Source of the DNA: JADLGL01 sp963667605
GTDB taxonomy: Bacteria > Pseudomonadota > Alphaproteobacteria > Rhizobiales > Kaistiaceae
Length of the DNA: 64,000 bases
Assembly (NCBI GenBank): GCA_963667605.2
Contig: CAXXUZ010000003.1
Coordinates: forward strand, 1,915,322-1,979,321
Direction of reading: 5' to 3'
Shown here piece by piece: positions 19,337-27,719 of the stretch (position 1 is the first letter of the stretch; each line of letters begins with the position of its first letter). Position numbers and translations under genes: made by a program. The notes under the pieces are model-generated. The model saw only the letters and a list, made by a program, of their open reading frames with translations. It searched no databases and was not told where the DNA came from.

Positions 19337-20440
19337 CTACTTGGCGAGCCAAGCGTTGAAACGCTCGTCGAGTTCGGCCCTGTGATCCGCCCACCAGACG
19401 TAATCGAAATTTAGCACGGTCCTGGCGTTTTTCGCGTCCGTCGGCATGTGCGGTTTCATATCGATGCCGAGTTCAGCGTGCTGCCCGACCAGCTGCGTCG
19501 ACGAATAACGCGCCGGGCCGTACGAGATGAACTTGGCTTGATCGGCCAACCGCTGGCTGTCGGTAGCGAAATAGATATAATCCTTTACGGCATCTATGTC
19601 CTTGACACCCATCGGTACGACCCAACCGTCAAGGTCGAACACCTGCCAGTCCCAAAGCATGGCGATCGGCTGGTTCTCCTCGAAAATGGCGGAAAACAGT
19701 CGGCCATTGTATGCCGAGGCTATCACAACTTCTCCATCAGCTAGGAGCTGCGGCGGCTGCGCACCCTCAACCCACCAGACCACATGGTCTTTGATTGTGT
19801 CGAGCTTGGCGAAGGCGCGATCTACGCCCTCAGGCGTGCTCAGCACCTCGTAGACGTCCTCGCCCGCAACACCATCGGCGATCAGCGCCCATTCCAGATT
19901 GCCGATTGGTCTTTTTTCCAGCGAACGCTTGCCAGGGAATGACGCTAGGTCGAAGACATCGGCGATCGTCGAAGGCTGCGCGCCTTCGAAGGCGTCGGTG
20001 CGATAACCGAAAGTCGTGGAATAGACGATTTGCGGAATGAAACAGTTTGTTCCACCCGGGGTTAGCGTACCTATGAAGAAATCTTCGGACGCCGGCGTAC
20101 CATCAGGGGCCGGAGCCAACCAGGTATTGGGATCAATTTCCATGATCAGGCCTTCTTCACATGCCGTAATCGCGTCCGCGGCAACCATGTCGACAATGTC
20201 CCAAGTAACGTTGCCGGACTCGACCTGTGCCCTGAGCTTGGCCAGGCCTATGGTCCCCGAATCATCGTTGATGATATTGACATCCGGATTCATCGCCATG
20301 TAGGGGTCGTGATAAGCCTTTTGCTGACTTGCTGTGTAAGCACCGCCCCAGGACACGATGGTCAGGTCGACTGCCTGGGCACTTCCCGAGGAGATTGCTA
20401 CAACTGCCGCGATCGCCGACACATGAAATAGTTGTTTCAT
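19337..20440 (-). CDS. ABC transporter periplasmic solute-binding protein (polyamine-type, PotD/SBP_bac_8-like)
   Basis: 367 residues from ATG at 20440, with AAGGAGG about 9 nt upstream. A signal peptide (1–23, ending AQA) is followed by VDLTIVSWGGAYTASQQKAYHDP, the typical opening of spermidine/putrescine-class binding proteins; the WWVEGAQPPQLLADGEV and YNGRLF segments also fit. In the family such proteins deliver substrate to an ABC permease. No permease or ATPase gene is next to it, so it is an orphan here. Upstream is a P-loop protein gene in the same direction (22 bp gap), whose link is unclear. Confidence 0.85.
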   Translation of the reverse strand: MKQLFHVSAIAAVVAISSGSAQAVDLTIVSWGGAYTASQQKAYHDPYMAMNPDVNIINDDSGTIGLAKLRAQVESGNVTWDIVDMVAADAITACEEGLIMEIDPNTWLAPAPDGTPASEDFFIGTLTPGGTNCFIPQIVYSTTFGYRTDAFEGAQPSTIADVFDLASFPGKRSLEKRPIGNLEWALIADGVAGEDVYEVLSTPEGVDRAFAKLDTIKDHVVWWVEGAQPPQLLADGEVVIASAYNGRLFSAIFEENQPIAMLWDWQVFDLDGWVVPMGVKDIDAVKDYIYFATDSQRLADQAKFISYGPARYSSTQLVGQHAELGIDMKPHMPTDAKNARTVLNFDYVWWADHRAELDERFNAWLAK

Positions 20441-20462
20441 CGGTAACGGCCTCCTTGTTCCA

Positions 20463-21221
20463 CTACCGGCTACTCTTCCAAATTCGCTTTCTGCTATCTG
20501 TTGCGCCGGCCTCGACCAAAGGCCGATTTGTTTGGCGATCGAAACGCCACCCTATCCCCTTTGAGCGCCACCGAAGAGTTGGCTTCAACCGAATAAGGCA
20601 GGAGTCGGTGGGCATTACATGCGAAACGTAGCTCAAGAAATCGGCCTCCATTTCCGCCAATGGCTGTCGCCTATAGTAGTATTTGAAAACTTGCCAGTGC
20701 CACTGGCCGAAGCTCGACCGAAAATCTAGCCATTTCTTGCTCAAGACGCCCGAACTAAGAGCAAAGCGACGAAGCGAATGCGGCATCCGGCTGAGCTGGG
20801 TCATCGCCCAGACGCCGGGACTCACGAGCGGAGCCGGGCGATGGAATTTCTTGCCCGCTGACATTCGCGAATGGCGCACCGCCATTCGCTTTGCCAGTTC
20901 CGTGGCATTTGGCGTGATGAGAACCACCGTTGCCTTGTTTGCGTAACCCAACAAACCTAGCGCCGGATCGGCTTCAAAATCGACGCCCCCCAGTGGACGG
21001 GTGAGGTCGTAGTGCAAGATGACTCGACTGTGGCCGGATGCAAATGCGGCGGCGTCGCCGACATTCTTGGCCAGCACAACGGGCCAGTCGGCGCTGCCAT
21101 TTGGAAGCGCGTTGGCAATGGAAGCAGGAATACGGTTGCGCTGCCAACGCCGAATGAACGTGGATTTGCCGGCCGCTTGTGCTCCCGCCACGACAACGAT
21201 CCGATCAAAGCGGGCAATCAT
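20463..21221 (-). CDS. P-loop NTPase/kinase-like protein
   Basis: 252 residues if started at ATG 21221 (a TTG 6 codons earlier is possible). The Walker A motif is near the start: VVVAGAQAAGKSTFIRR. Downstream there is VILHYDLTRPLGG and an NTP-binding-like VVLITPNATELAKRM. Size and layout resemble small P-loop kinases or NTPases found in surface-polysaccharide loci; two broken sulfotransferases lie 6 kb away. Residues encoded by 20716–20895 are duplicated as a non-coding fragment at 22895–23074, so this gene is the probable source of that repeat. Substrate unknown. Confidence 0.65.
   Translation of the reverse strand: MIARFDRIVVVAGAQAAGKSTFIRRWQRNRIPASIANALPNGSADWPVVLAKNVGDAAAFASGHSRVILHYDLTRPLGGVDFEADPALGLLGYANKATVVLITPNATELAKRMAVRHSRMSAGKKFHRPAPLVSPGVWAMTQLSRMPHSLRRFALSSGVLSKKWLDFRSSFGQWHWQVFKYYYRRQPLAEMEADFLSYVSHVMPTDSCLIRLKPTLRWRSKGIGWRFDRQTNRPLVEAGATDSRKRIWKSSR
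20716..20895 (-). repeat. 180-bp direct repeat D, copy 1 (inside the P-loop gene)
   Basis: Internal part of the P-loop protein gene; matches 22895–23074 with only a couple of mismatches seen. This copy is in an intact frame. Confidence 0.85.
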
Positions 21222-21300
21222 ACTTACTTCCAAACTCAACTCGGAAGCGGGCGGCGAGGCGCTATGGCGTTGATCAGCGTCGCTTAGCCCGTTGATTCAC

Positions 21301-21465
21301 CCGGGATTCCCCGGATTGCTTCTCCCAGCCGCCGACAATGATAGCAGAATGGGCATCCGACCGCGAATCCGGCCCTGAGCCGTCATGATAGGCTGTAGTC
21401 CGCACTTGATCGGGCTGATTTGGTGATGAGAAGCCCGACCCGGTGACCACTCCGCATTGTGAGGG
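21301..21465 (+). repeat. 165-bp direct repeat A, copy 1 (probable IS1380 end relic)
   Basis: Matches 28760–28923 with a one-base length difference. The second copy forms the end of the IS1380-family relic next to its transposase, and the repeat starts CCGGGATTCC, like IS1380-family termini. Copy 1 is therefore probably the terminal 165 bp of a lost IS1380 copy. Confidence 0.75.
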
Positions 21466-21466
21466 A

Positions 21467-21532
21467 TCTAAACAACTATAATAAAATCATAGGCGTGCTT
21501 ATCTCCATACTGAAAAGAGAGGCAAAGGTCAG
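21467..21532 (+). repeat. 66-bp direct repeat B, copy 2
   Basis: Second copy of 17947–18012; it directly abuts the end of repeat A. Confidence 0.85.
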
Positions 21533-21645
21533 AAAATCTTGAGCCTGATTGATGATCTACGACGAAGACCCGCTCCGGCGTAGGCCGAGGGAATCGACGG
21601 CAAGGAGATTGCGACACGAGAGGTGTGTCTGGATGGCAAGAGAAA

Positions 21646-21782
21646 CGACCAAATGGCCTTCCACGCGCTGGCCGATTACCAAAATCATGTCATCGGATGG
21701 CTGCAATGGGAACAGAGTTCCCTTGGAGATGGGGCCGTGGTACGATTTCCGCGAATTTGGATGTCATCTGGGGAATGTCGGT
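21646..21782 (+). repeat. 137-bp direct repeat C, copy 2
   Basis: Second copy of 18270–18406. Here it lies 167 bp upstream of the nuclease-like gene rather than directly before a start codon. Confidence 0.85.
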
Positions 21783-21948
21783 CAAAACCATCAGCCAGAT
21801 GAGCGACGATCCCCTGGTCAGCCTGCCAGCCGTGGCGCGCTGATCAAACCGGCCTTGCCGGAGAGCGCGGCCTCCAGCCGTCAGCTACACCACACCCAGG
21901 GACACGACCACACACCCAGGCAAACAGCAGCTTGAGGGAACAGCCAGA

Positions 21949-22728
21949 ATGCCGATTTACGAGAAACCCACTAGGGAACTGATGCACGAGTTTGCGGCCC
22001 AAAGGTTAAAGCCCGGTCAGGTGTTCTCTCGTAAAGATGCGGTTCGCTGGTTTGCCGACCACTATCCAGACATCAAGAGCAACACCGTCGGGTTGCGTGT
22101 AGACGGCATGTCGGTGAATTCTCCCCGACGCCGGCGTCACCCCGGTATAAGACCAAACGCAGGCTGGGACCTGTTCTTCAAGTTGAGCCCGCGCGAATTC
22201 CGCTTATGGGATCGCGACAAAGATCCAGCCCCCCGTTACAAAGCCGATCTCGAGGCAGGTATTGCAGACAGCGTCGTCGAGAAGGACGAATTCGCCGAGG
22301 AGACCACCGAGGAAGAAGACCTCGGTTCGCGAAAGTTCGCGTTCGAGCGAGACCTTCAGCACTATCTCGTCCAAAACCTCGGACTTCTGGAACCCGGCCT
22401 GAAGCTCTACGAAGACGAGGACGGCGAATTCACTGGCGTTGAGTTTCCCGCGGGCCAGCGCTACATCGATATTCTCGCGGTCGGCACCGATGATGCCTAC
22501 GTGGTGATCGAGACCAAGGTTTCCCGGGCCTACGACCGAGTCGTGGGTCAGATTCTTCGATACATGGGCTGGATCAAGGAAAATCTCGCCAACGAAGCCT
22601 CGGTCAGAGGCATCATCGTCGCCAGCGAGATTTACGAGGACCTTATCCTGGCAACTTCCTCCGTCGAGAACATTCGGCTCGTCGAATACGAAATTTCATT
22701 CTCGCTTAAGTCCGTTTCCGGGCAATGA
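21949..22728 (+). CDS. Predicted NucS-like PD-(D/E)XK nuclease domain protein
   Basis: 259 residues from ATG at 21949 with GAGGGA upstream. Residues 1–95 form a winged-helix-like N-terminal part (VFSRKDAVRWFADHYPDIK). An acidic linker (VEKDEFAEETTEEEDLG) follows. The C-terminal part carries the nuclease core RYIDILAVGT, then YVVIETKVSRAYDRVVGQIL: Asp, then Glu-x-Lys, the PD-(D/E)XK arrangement with NucS/DUF91-type context including the Gln of the following helix. Predicted to cut or bind DNA; target unknown. It stands alone between repeats, so it could be an orphan restriction or defence nuclease. Confidence 0.7.
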   Translation: MPIYEKPTRELMHEFAAQRLKPGQVFSRKDAVRWFADHYPDIKSNTVGLRVDGMSVNSPRRRRHPGIRPNAGWDLFFKLSPREFRLWDRDKDPAPRYKADLEAGIADSVVEKDEFAEETTEEEDLGSRKFAFERDLQHYLVQNLGLLEPGLKLYEDEDGEFTGVEFPAGQRYIDILAVGTDDAYVVIETKVSRAYDRVVGQILRYMGWIKENLANEASVRGIIVASEIYEDLILATSSVENIRLVEYEISFSLKSVSGQ

Positions 22729-23244
22729 CCCGGCGTGCCGTCCTGTGGTGAAGACAGTCATCGGCTGGTTCGACAGCGCATGAACGGACGCCGGAACTCG
22801 CCTTCGGAGCATCGGCGCTACTTCCCATGGCTGCGGCGATAACGCCTCCCACCTGCTCCGCCGCCTCGACAAGATGCCCTAAGCTGCCTTGCGGGACCGA
22901 AAATCTAGCCATTTCTTGCTCAAGACGCCCGAACTAAGAGCAAAGCGACGAAGCGAATGCGGCATCCGGCTGAGCTGGGTCATCGCCCAGACGCCGGGAC
23001 TCACGAGCGGGGCCGGGCGATGGAATTTCTTGCCCGCTGACATTCGCAAATGGCGCACCGCCATTCGCTTTGCCCGAAAAAACATAGGGTCCGAAATTGA
23101 TAAAAATCTACGCGAAAAAATGGATAAGCCTATAGTTTTCAAGTACTTCTACACCGGGTCCGAATCTCGCCTCAACGCGGGTCCTGGCGTAACCGTTCAC
23201 GGCATTGAAACAAGCGTATTCATTGAGATTTTGCGTTGGCGAAA
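22729..23244. other. Non-coding region with repeat D copy 2
   Basis: Between the nuclease gene and the phage-like genes. It contains repeat D copy 2 (22895–23074). The remaining sequence, including AT-rich 23075–23135, shows no gene. Confidence 0.55.
22895..23074 (-). repeat. 180-bp direct repeat D, copy 2 (pseudogene fragment of the P-loop gene)
   Basis: Duplicate of the internal part of the P-loop gene at 20716–20895, without that gene's start or end. Same orientation as copy 1. Confidence 0.85.
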
Positions 23245-23955
23245 TCAGATCAGGAACCGCCAGAGCAGCACGATCGTTCCGGTGACGGCGAGCTCTGATT
23301 CCGCGGTGAGATTGGCCCAGGTGTCGGCATAGTTCAGATACAGCGTGTGCGGATCCCCGGCCGCGAGGATCAGAGGCACCGCAGCCGTCGGTAGTTTCGT
23401 ACCGGTGTAGGTCGTCCCTGCCACGTCGGCGATCGCGGTGCCGATGTAGACGTTTTCAAACCCAGGAGTGCCGCCGAGCACCGAGACAACGCCCGAGGCG
23501 ACGACATTGCCAATGCCGATCTCCGGGGTGTCGGTCTGTACCGCATCAGCAATGGTCGTAGCCACGGCGATGTGCGCAGCTTCGATCATGATGACGCCGG
23601 CTGGCAGGGTGTAAAGCAGCGCGCCGATCGCTTTGGCTGCATTGTCGCCGCTGTCCCCGGCATCAAACGCCGTCAGCGCCAGGCTGGTTCGGAAGCGGGT
23701 TCCATCGCCATATTCGGTGGCGACGACCGTGCCTCCGGGGACGGTGCCGGCGTTGATCGATGCAGTTGGCACGACCGAAAAGATTGTGCCAGCGCCGAGC
23801 GTCTTGTTGGTGAGGGTCGCCGCGCCCGTTCGGAGCTGCAAAAAGCTACCCTGCGGATCGGGATTGGCCGGATCCCCAGAATCGAACATCGGGAACTTGT
23901 AGTTGTCGTTCCAGTCCGTGCGGACCGGTAGCATTTCGCCGATTTGCTTGACCAC
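23245..23955 (-). CDS. Phage-type structural protein, unassigned
   Basis: 236 residues starting with GTG at 23955 (AGGGG upstream). The composition is Ala/Gly/Thr-rich with many beta-type stretches, no signal peptide and no membrane segment until the C-terminal VTGTIVLLWRFLI. Together with the minus-strand holin and coiled-coil genes just upstream it looks like a phage virion or tail-associated protein. No specific family could be named. It is the last gene of the phage-like run before non-coding repeats. Confidence 0.5.
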   Translation of the reverse strand: MVKQIGEMLPVRTDWNDNYKFPMFDSGDPANPDPQGSFLQLRTGAATLTNKTLGAGTIFSVVPTASINAGTVPGGTVVATEYGDGTRFRTSLALTAFDAGDSGDNAAKAIGALLYTLPAGVIMIEAAHIAVATTIADAVQTDTPEIGIGNVVASGVVSVLGGTPGFENVYIGTAIADVAGTTYTGTKLPTAAVPLILAAGDPHTLYLNYADTWANLTAESELAVTGTIVLLWRFLI

Positions 23956-24049
23956 GGCCTACCCCTGGCGGCGGCTGTAGGGCCGCTAGTTAGCTGCCGA
24001 TGGCGATGACTCCGACCTTCTTGGAGGAACGCCGAAGCGGCCACCGGGA

Positions 24050-24325
24050 TCACATCAGCGCCGTCGGCGACGCGGCGTAATACGAGCGCTGCTCGCCCGG
24101 CAGCACGGTCTCAGCATTGTTGGCGCCGAGCGCATTGATCTGTCCGCCGGTCGCTGGATGGACCTTGAGGAGCGCGGTCGCGTGGCTGTTGTGGACCTTT
24201 ATTTCCATGCCTGCGATGGCGGTCGGGAGAACGACACCTTTGGTCCCGTCAGCAGCGGTGACAGATCTTCTGAATTTCCGTCCGCGAACGATGCGACGGC
24301 GTGTCGTGCGGGAAGTTGGCGGCAA
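24050..24325 (-). CDS. Small phage-like protein, possibly 5'-frameshifted
   Basis: 91 codons. The part from about residue 28 (GTKGVVLPTAIAGMEIKVHN, then INALGAN) looks like small conserved proteins of phage structural modules. The first 25 residues are Arg-rich and may be out of frame: an ATG at 24353 in another frame gives a better opening (MSSIAVRTAVAANFPHDT), which suggests a one-base indel near 24300. Function unknown. Confidence 0.4.
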   Translation of the reverse strand: MPPTSRTTRRRIVRGRKFRRSVTAADGTKGVVLPTAIAGMEIKVHNSHATALLKVHPATGGQINALGANNAETVLPGEQRSYYAASPTALM

Positions 24326-24427
24326 CCGCCGTGCGGACTGCGATCGAGCTCATCTTCGATGTCCCTTCGGTTCAGAACTTGAGCGAGAGATTTACCCGCC
24401 CAGCGCTCACTCGCAACGCACTGGCCT

Positions 24428-24739
24428 CTAACTCGGCACCTGATGCTTCGCGATCGTTTTCAAGAGCTCGGTGTTGGCCTGCATCGTTGTGATGACGAGC
24501 TCGTGGTGGCGCCTCATTTCGCGAAGCTCGCCCTTCACATCCTCGACCGCTCGCTCAAGCCGGGTGATGTGTTGGTTGAGATCGTCGCGCCGAACATAGA
24601 CATCCTTGACCTCGTTGATCCGCTTGTGGAGCTGGTCGTCGCCATCGCGAATCGACTTGGTGACGAAACGGTCGCGGACGACCATGCCGCCGGCGATCGC
24701 CAGCAACAGCCCAATGGACGCCATCAGGTCGCCGTCCAT
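24428..24739 (-). CDS. Phage lysis-module protein with one membrane segment and coiled coil
   Basis: 103 residues. An N-terminal hydrophobic helix (LMASIGLLLAIAGGMVV) is followed by a long charged helical region (DDLNQHITRLERAVEDVKGE) with heptad spacing. The start codon overlaps the holin stop by one base (TGATG), so the two are translated together. Proteins of this shape lie next to holins in many phages, where they assist lysis or act as spanin-like parts. Exact role not assignable. Confidence 0.55.
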   Translation of the reverse strand: MDGDLMASIGLLLAIAGGMVVRDRFVTKSIRDGDDQLHKRINEVKDVYVRRDDLNQHITRLERAVEDVKGELREMRRHHELVITTMQANTELLKTIAKHQVPS

Positions 24740-25269
24740 CAGTCGGCGCCCCGAGCCTTTTCATAGGATCTTCCCCCGGCATAGACGCCGAGGACGCCGA
24801 GCTGCAGCGGCAGGAGCAGCATCAACACGCCGGAGAAAACGCCACCTTCCTCAACCCGGCCGGTGAGCAGCAGCCAGAACAGAAGCACCACATAGACCGG
24901 GATCAGAACGATCGAGGACAGCGCGAAGATCGGCCGCCAATTGCGCTGCAGCCAGTCCTTCGCCTTCATCTCGGCTCGCATCGACAGATTGATGTCCTGG
25001 ACCATCCCCTGCCAATATTCGAGCCCGTCATCCTCAACCTCTCGAACCATCCGCAGGAGTTGTGCGCGCCCCTGATCGTCAGCGCTCTCAAAGCGGTCGG
25101 CGATCGCGTCGGCCGTCGCGGCGGTACCGAAGGCGCCCGAAATCTTCTCGATCACTGTGGCGACACCCGGTGCCCGCCGGCGCACGATATTGGCAAGGAA
25201 GCCGCTACCGGACTGGACCAAGATCGGGAACAGGCGACGGGCGGCGGCGGCGAGTAGCGCTGGCATCAT
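24739..25269 (-). CDS. Phage holin (predicted three-membrane-segment type)
   Basis: 176 residues from ATG at 25269 with AAGGAC upstream; the longer open frame is out of register with the neighbouring gene. The cytosolic N-terminal part is followed by RNWRPIFALSSIVLIPVYVV and two further hydrophobic segments, then a charged tail SYEKARGAD. The RxWRPxxA opening before the membrane segments is the hallmark of the 3-TM phage holin group. It overlaps the preceding frame by ATGA and the following one by one base, as in a compact lysis cassette. Confidence 0.7.
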   Translation of the reverse strand: MMPALLAAAARRLFPILVQSGSGFLANIVRRRAPGVATVIEKISGAFGTAATADAIADRFESADDQGRAQLLRMVREVEDDGLEYWQGMVQDINLSMRAEMKAKDWLQRNWRPIFALSSIVLIPVYVVLLFWLLLTGRVEEGGVFSGVLMLLLPLQLGVLGVYAGGRSYEKARGAD

Positions 25270-25455
25270 GTCTGTCCTTTTTGCGAATTGGCGAGCGAGC
25301 GGAGCGCGGTCACCCGCATTTTCTGACCGTGGGCGCGCCACAGGAAATAGGCGGCCGCCACCAACGCGGCCGCCAGCACACCCCACAACAGCAGCTCCAG
25401 CCAGGGGAAGCCGTCGGCGGGGATTGCGGCCAGGTCTGGCCAATCGGTCGGCGTG
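25266..25455 (-). pseudogene. Small membrane protein of the lysis cassette, N-terminus cut off by an insertion sequence
   Basis: An open frame runs in from the IS3-family boundary at 25455 and ends with TGA at 25266, overlapping the holin start (ATGA). It encodes about 62 residues with one membrane helix (LELLLWGVLAAALVAAAYFL) and a short basic tail. The ATGA overlap shows that it belonged to the phage module. The 5' end was lost when the IS inserted. Confidence 0.6.
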
Positions 25456-25530
25456 TGTCCGTCGTCAGGTAATTTGGAACCGATGAGCGGCCTGATTTAA
25501 GAGAGGGTTCGGCCCATCTGGTTGGTCATT

Positions 25531-26511
25531 TTATGCGGCGGTTTTGCGGTATTGCAAGCGCCGGGTTTGTAGCGTCTTTTGTTTGATCTTTTCTCTTTTC
25601 AACAGGATGGTCTGGCCGCGCCCGAAGTAGACATCGGCCGGCGTGAGGTTGCCCAGGCTCTCGTGGTAGCGGTGATAATTGTAGTGGCCGACGAAGGCCT
25701 CGATCTGTGTCTCCAAGTCGCCAGGCAGATAGTAATTTTCCAAAAGGATGCGGTTCTTCAGGGTTTGATGCCAACGCTCGATCTTGCCCTGGGTTTGCGG
25801 ATGATAGGGAGCGCCGCGAATGTGCTCCATATCGCGGTCGTCGAGCCATTTGGCCAGATCGTCGGCGATGTAGCTGGAGCCGTTGTCAGACAGGAGCCGT
25901 GGCTTGTGAATGACCGTTGCCCGATCGCAACCTGACGCCTTGAGCGCCAGTTCCAGCGTATCGGTGACGTCCTCGGCCTTCATCGTGGTGCAGAGCTTCC
26001 ACGCGATAATGGTGCGCGAGAAGTCGTCGAGCACGGTGGAGAGGTAGAACCAGCCCCAATCAATGACCTTGAGGTAAGTGAAGTCGGTCTGCCAGAGCTG
26101 GTTTGGCGCCGTGGTCTTGTCCTGGAACTCGTCGGACGCCTTGAGGACGATAAAGGCCGGGCTGGTGATCAGATCATGGGCCTTGAGCAGTCGATAAACC
26201 GAGGATTCCGATACAAAGTAGCCCTCTGTGTCTGTGAACCGGACAGCCAGTTCCCGCGGCGACAGATCCGTCTCGTCCAGCGCTAGCTGTACGATCCGGT
26301 CTCTCACCTCATCGGGGATACGGTTCCAGACTTGGCCAGGCCGCGAGCGGCGGTCCTCCAGGGCCTCCGGTCCGCCGGTCAGATAGCGGTCGTGCCAGCG
26401 ATAAAACGAGGTGCGGGGAATGCCCAACTGCGCCAGCGTGCGCTTGGCCGGCAGATGGGATCGCTCAACCAGCCGGATGATCTCCAGCTTCTCCGATAGT
26501 GGATACCTCAT
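25531..26511 (-). CDS. IS3-family transposase OrfB (DDE integrase)
   Basis: 326 residues. The N-terminal helix-turn-helix region (LAQLGIPRTSFYRWHDRYL) is followed by an rve-type catalytic core: first Asp in LWQTDFTYLKV, second in LLSDNGSSYIAD, and the Glu in TQGKIERWHQTLKNR, the IS3 DD(35)E pattern. The start overlaps the orfA stop (ATGA), so expression may be by coupling or by frameshifting. The gene is intact, so this copy could be active. Confidence 0.93.
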   Translation of the reverse strand: MRYPLSEKLEIIRLVERSHLPAKRTLAQLGIPRTSFYRWHDRYLTGGPEALEDRRSRPGQVWNRIPDEVRDRIVQLALDETDLSPRELAVRFTDTEGYFVSESSVYRLLKAHDLITSPAFIVLKASDEFQDKTTAPNQLWQTDFTYLKVIDWGWFYLSTVLDDFSRTIIAWKLCTTMKAEDVTDTLELALKASGCDRATVIHKPRLLSDNGSSYIADDLAKWLDDRDMEHIRGAPYHPQTQGKIERWHQTLKNRILLENYYLPGDLETQIEAFVGHYNYHRYHESLGNLTPADVYFGRGQTILLKREKIKQKTLQTRRLQYRKTAA

Positions 26512-26882
26512 GCCTCCTCTCCCCCATCCGCGATCATGCTTTTTTTGAGTAGACGGTTGTCCAGCGTCAGGTCAGCAACGGCCTCCTTGAGTGCCAGTGC
26601 CTCACTGCGAAGATGCCGGACCTCATCGGAGGTAGCCTCACGGGCAGTGTCACCCGCCAGGCGCTTCTTCCCGGCCTCCAGGAAGTCCTTCGACCAGCGG
26701 TAATAGAGGTTCTGGTTGATCCCCTCACGGCGACACAGCTCAGCGATACTGTCCTCGCCGCGCAGGCCCTCCAGAACGATCCGGATCTTCTCTTCGGCGC
26801 CGAACTGCCGACGAGTCGCCCGCCGGATGTCCTTCACGACCTTCTCGGCCGATGCTTTCTGGTGATTGGTGTTCCGTCTCAT
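26508..26882 (-). CDS. IS3-family transposase OrfA
   Basis: 124 residues from ATG at 26882 with GAGGGA 6 nt upstream (a TTG two codons earlier is in frame). Helix-turn-helix region IRIVLEGLRGEDSIAELCRR, followed by a leucine-zipper-like C-terminal helix (EVRHLRSEALALKEAVADL) used for OrfA/OrfAB pairing. Typical Tnp_IS3 OrfA. Confidence 0.92.
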   Translation of the reverse strand: MRRNTNHQKASAEKVVKDIRRATRRQFGAEEKIRIVLEGLRGEDSIAELCRREGINQNLYYRWSKDFLEAGKKRLAGDTAREATSDEVRHLRSEALALKEAVADLTLDNRLLKKSMIADGGEEA

Positions 26883-26968
26883 CTTCAATCCCTCGTGGGT
26901 TAAGATGAGCCAGAAACCCTCTCTTGTTCAATCCGCCCAATCTGTCCCAGGGGCGCTGACGCCGGACA

Positions 26969-27557
26969 GGCTTTGCAGTACTCGATAAAGGACTGCCGAT
27001 CGGTCATTCGAAAGAGCCGAAAGCGATTCACGAGTTGATCAATCAATCCGAGCCAGTGATCATACTCCTGACGACCTTGCGGCGCGTATAACGGGATGTC
27101 CGCCACGCTAAGAGACCGTGTTTGCACGTTGTTGATATCCAAGTCTTCGAGGACTGCATCCCCAAGTCGTGTCCAATCGCTTCGGCCGAAATGCAAGGGA
27201 CGAAGCCAACTGTGCCCCTGGCTCTCGTACAATCGCGACGATCGGATCCGAAACGACTGCGGCAAGCATCGCTGTGTCATGGCCCATTACCGCCTCGACG
27301 CGCGCTACCGAGGCGACTGCCCTGTAGAAATCGGCGACGCTCCTCCGCCAACGATCGCGATCCAGACCCTCTTGCCTGAACCCAGGGGCGATCAGTTCGC
27401 CGCATTCCTGTCGCCACAGCCATCCGCGCGTCGCGAAACGCAGCGATGTCCCACTGGTCTTTGGAATACGGTGGAAGAAGAACGGTTTCTTCAAGATTTG
27501 CCTGGCTGGATTGGTGACGAAGAAGATCTCTAGGTTGCCACTCTTGTCAGGCCTCAT
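26969..27557 (-). pseudogene. Sulfotransferase-like gene, frameshifted and cut by IS3 copy A
   Basis: The N-terminal part (from about 27557) has a 5'-phosphosulfate-binding-loop-like motif (PFFFHRIPKTSGTSLRF) and a later VAIVREPGAQ, where family members have the 3'-phosphate-binding Arg/Ser. Around 27250 the homology continues in another frame (LYESQGHSWLRPLHFGRSDW to LVNRFRLFRMTDRQ), so there is a frameshift. The 3' end is lost at the IS boundary (26968). Sulfotransferases of this type transfer sulfate from PAPS to polysaccharides or other acceptors; this copy should be inactive. Confidence 0.6.
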
Positions 27558-27719
27558 TGGGACTCGCGGCAGGACACATCCGGACTTCTTGCCGCGGCAT
27601 GCGGACGTCATTCTCAGTGTGTCATTTCGCTCGCTGGGAGTCTGGCTTTTTTGCAGAGCGGCAGCCCCGCCCGCGGCGGCTCCGAACGGTTGCCGCCCTA
27701 GCGACGGCTTGAAGACGGC

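Larger units (their letters stand above)
21222..21948. other. Non-coding mosaic of repeats A, B and C
   Basis: The stretch holds repeat A copy 1 (21301–21465), B copy 2 (21467–21532) and C copy 2 (21646–21782), followed by about 165 bp leading to the nuclease gene. A 128-codon plus frame through here consists mostly of repeat C and is not accepted as a gene. Confidence 0.6.
25456..26968 (-). mobile_element. IS3-family insertion sequence, copy A (complete)
   Basis: 1,513 bp with imperfect terminal inverted repeats: TGTCCGTCGTCAGG… at one end and TGTCCGGCGTCAGC… at the other. It carries orfA (helix-turn-helix) and orfB (DDE integrase) with an ATGA overlap. The same element is present at 54855–56370 (degenerate), 62676–64000 (cut by the window end) and as a 37-bp relic at 17911. 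The flanks show no clear 3–5 bp target duplication. Its insertion truncated a phage lysis gene on one side and a sulfotransferase gene on the other. Confidence 0.93.

Noticed and set aside
21549..21935. Plus-strand frame of 128 codons upstream of the nuclease gene
   Set aside because: Most of it is repeat C, which also occurs at 18270 in a different context. No signal, domain or ribosome binding site.
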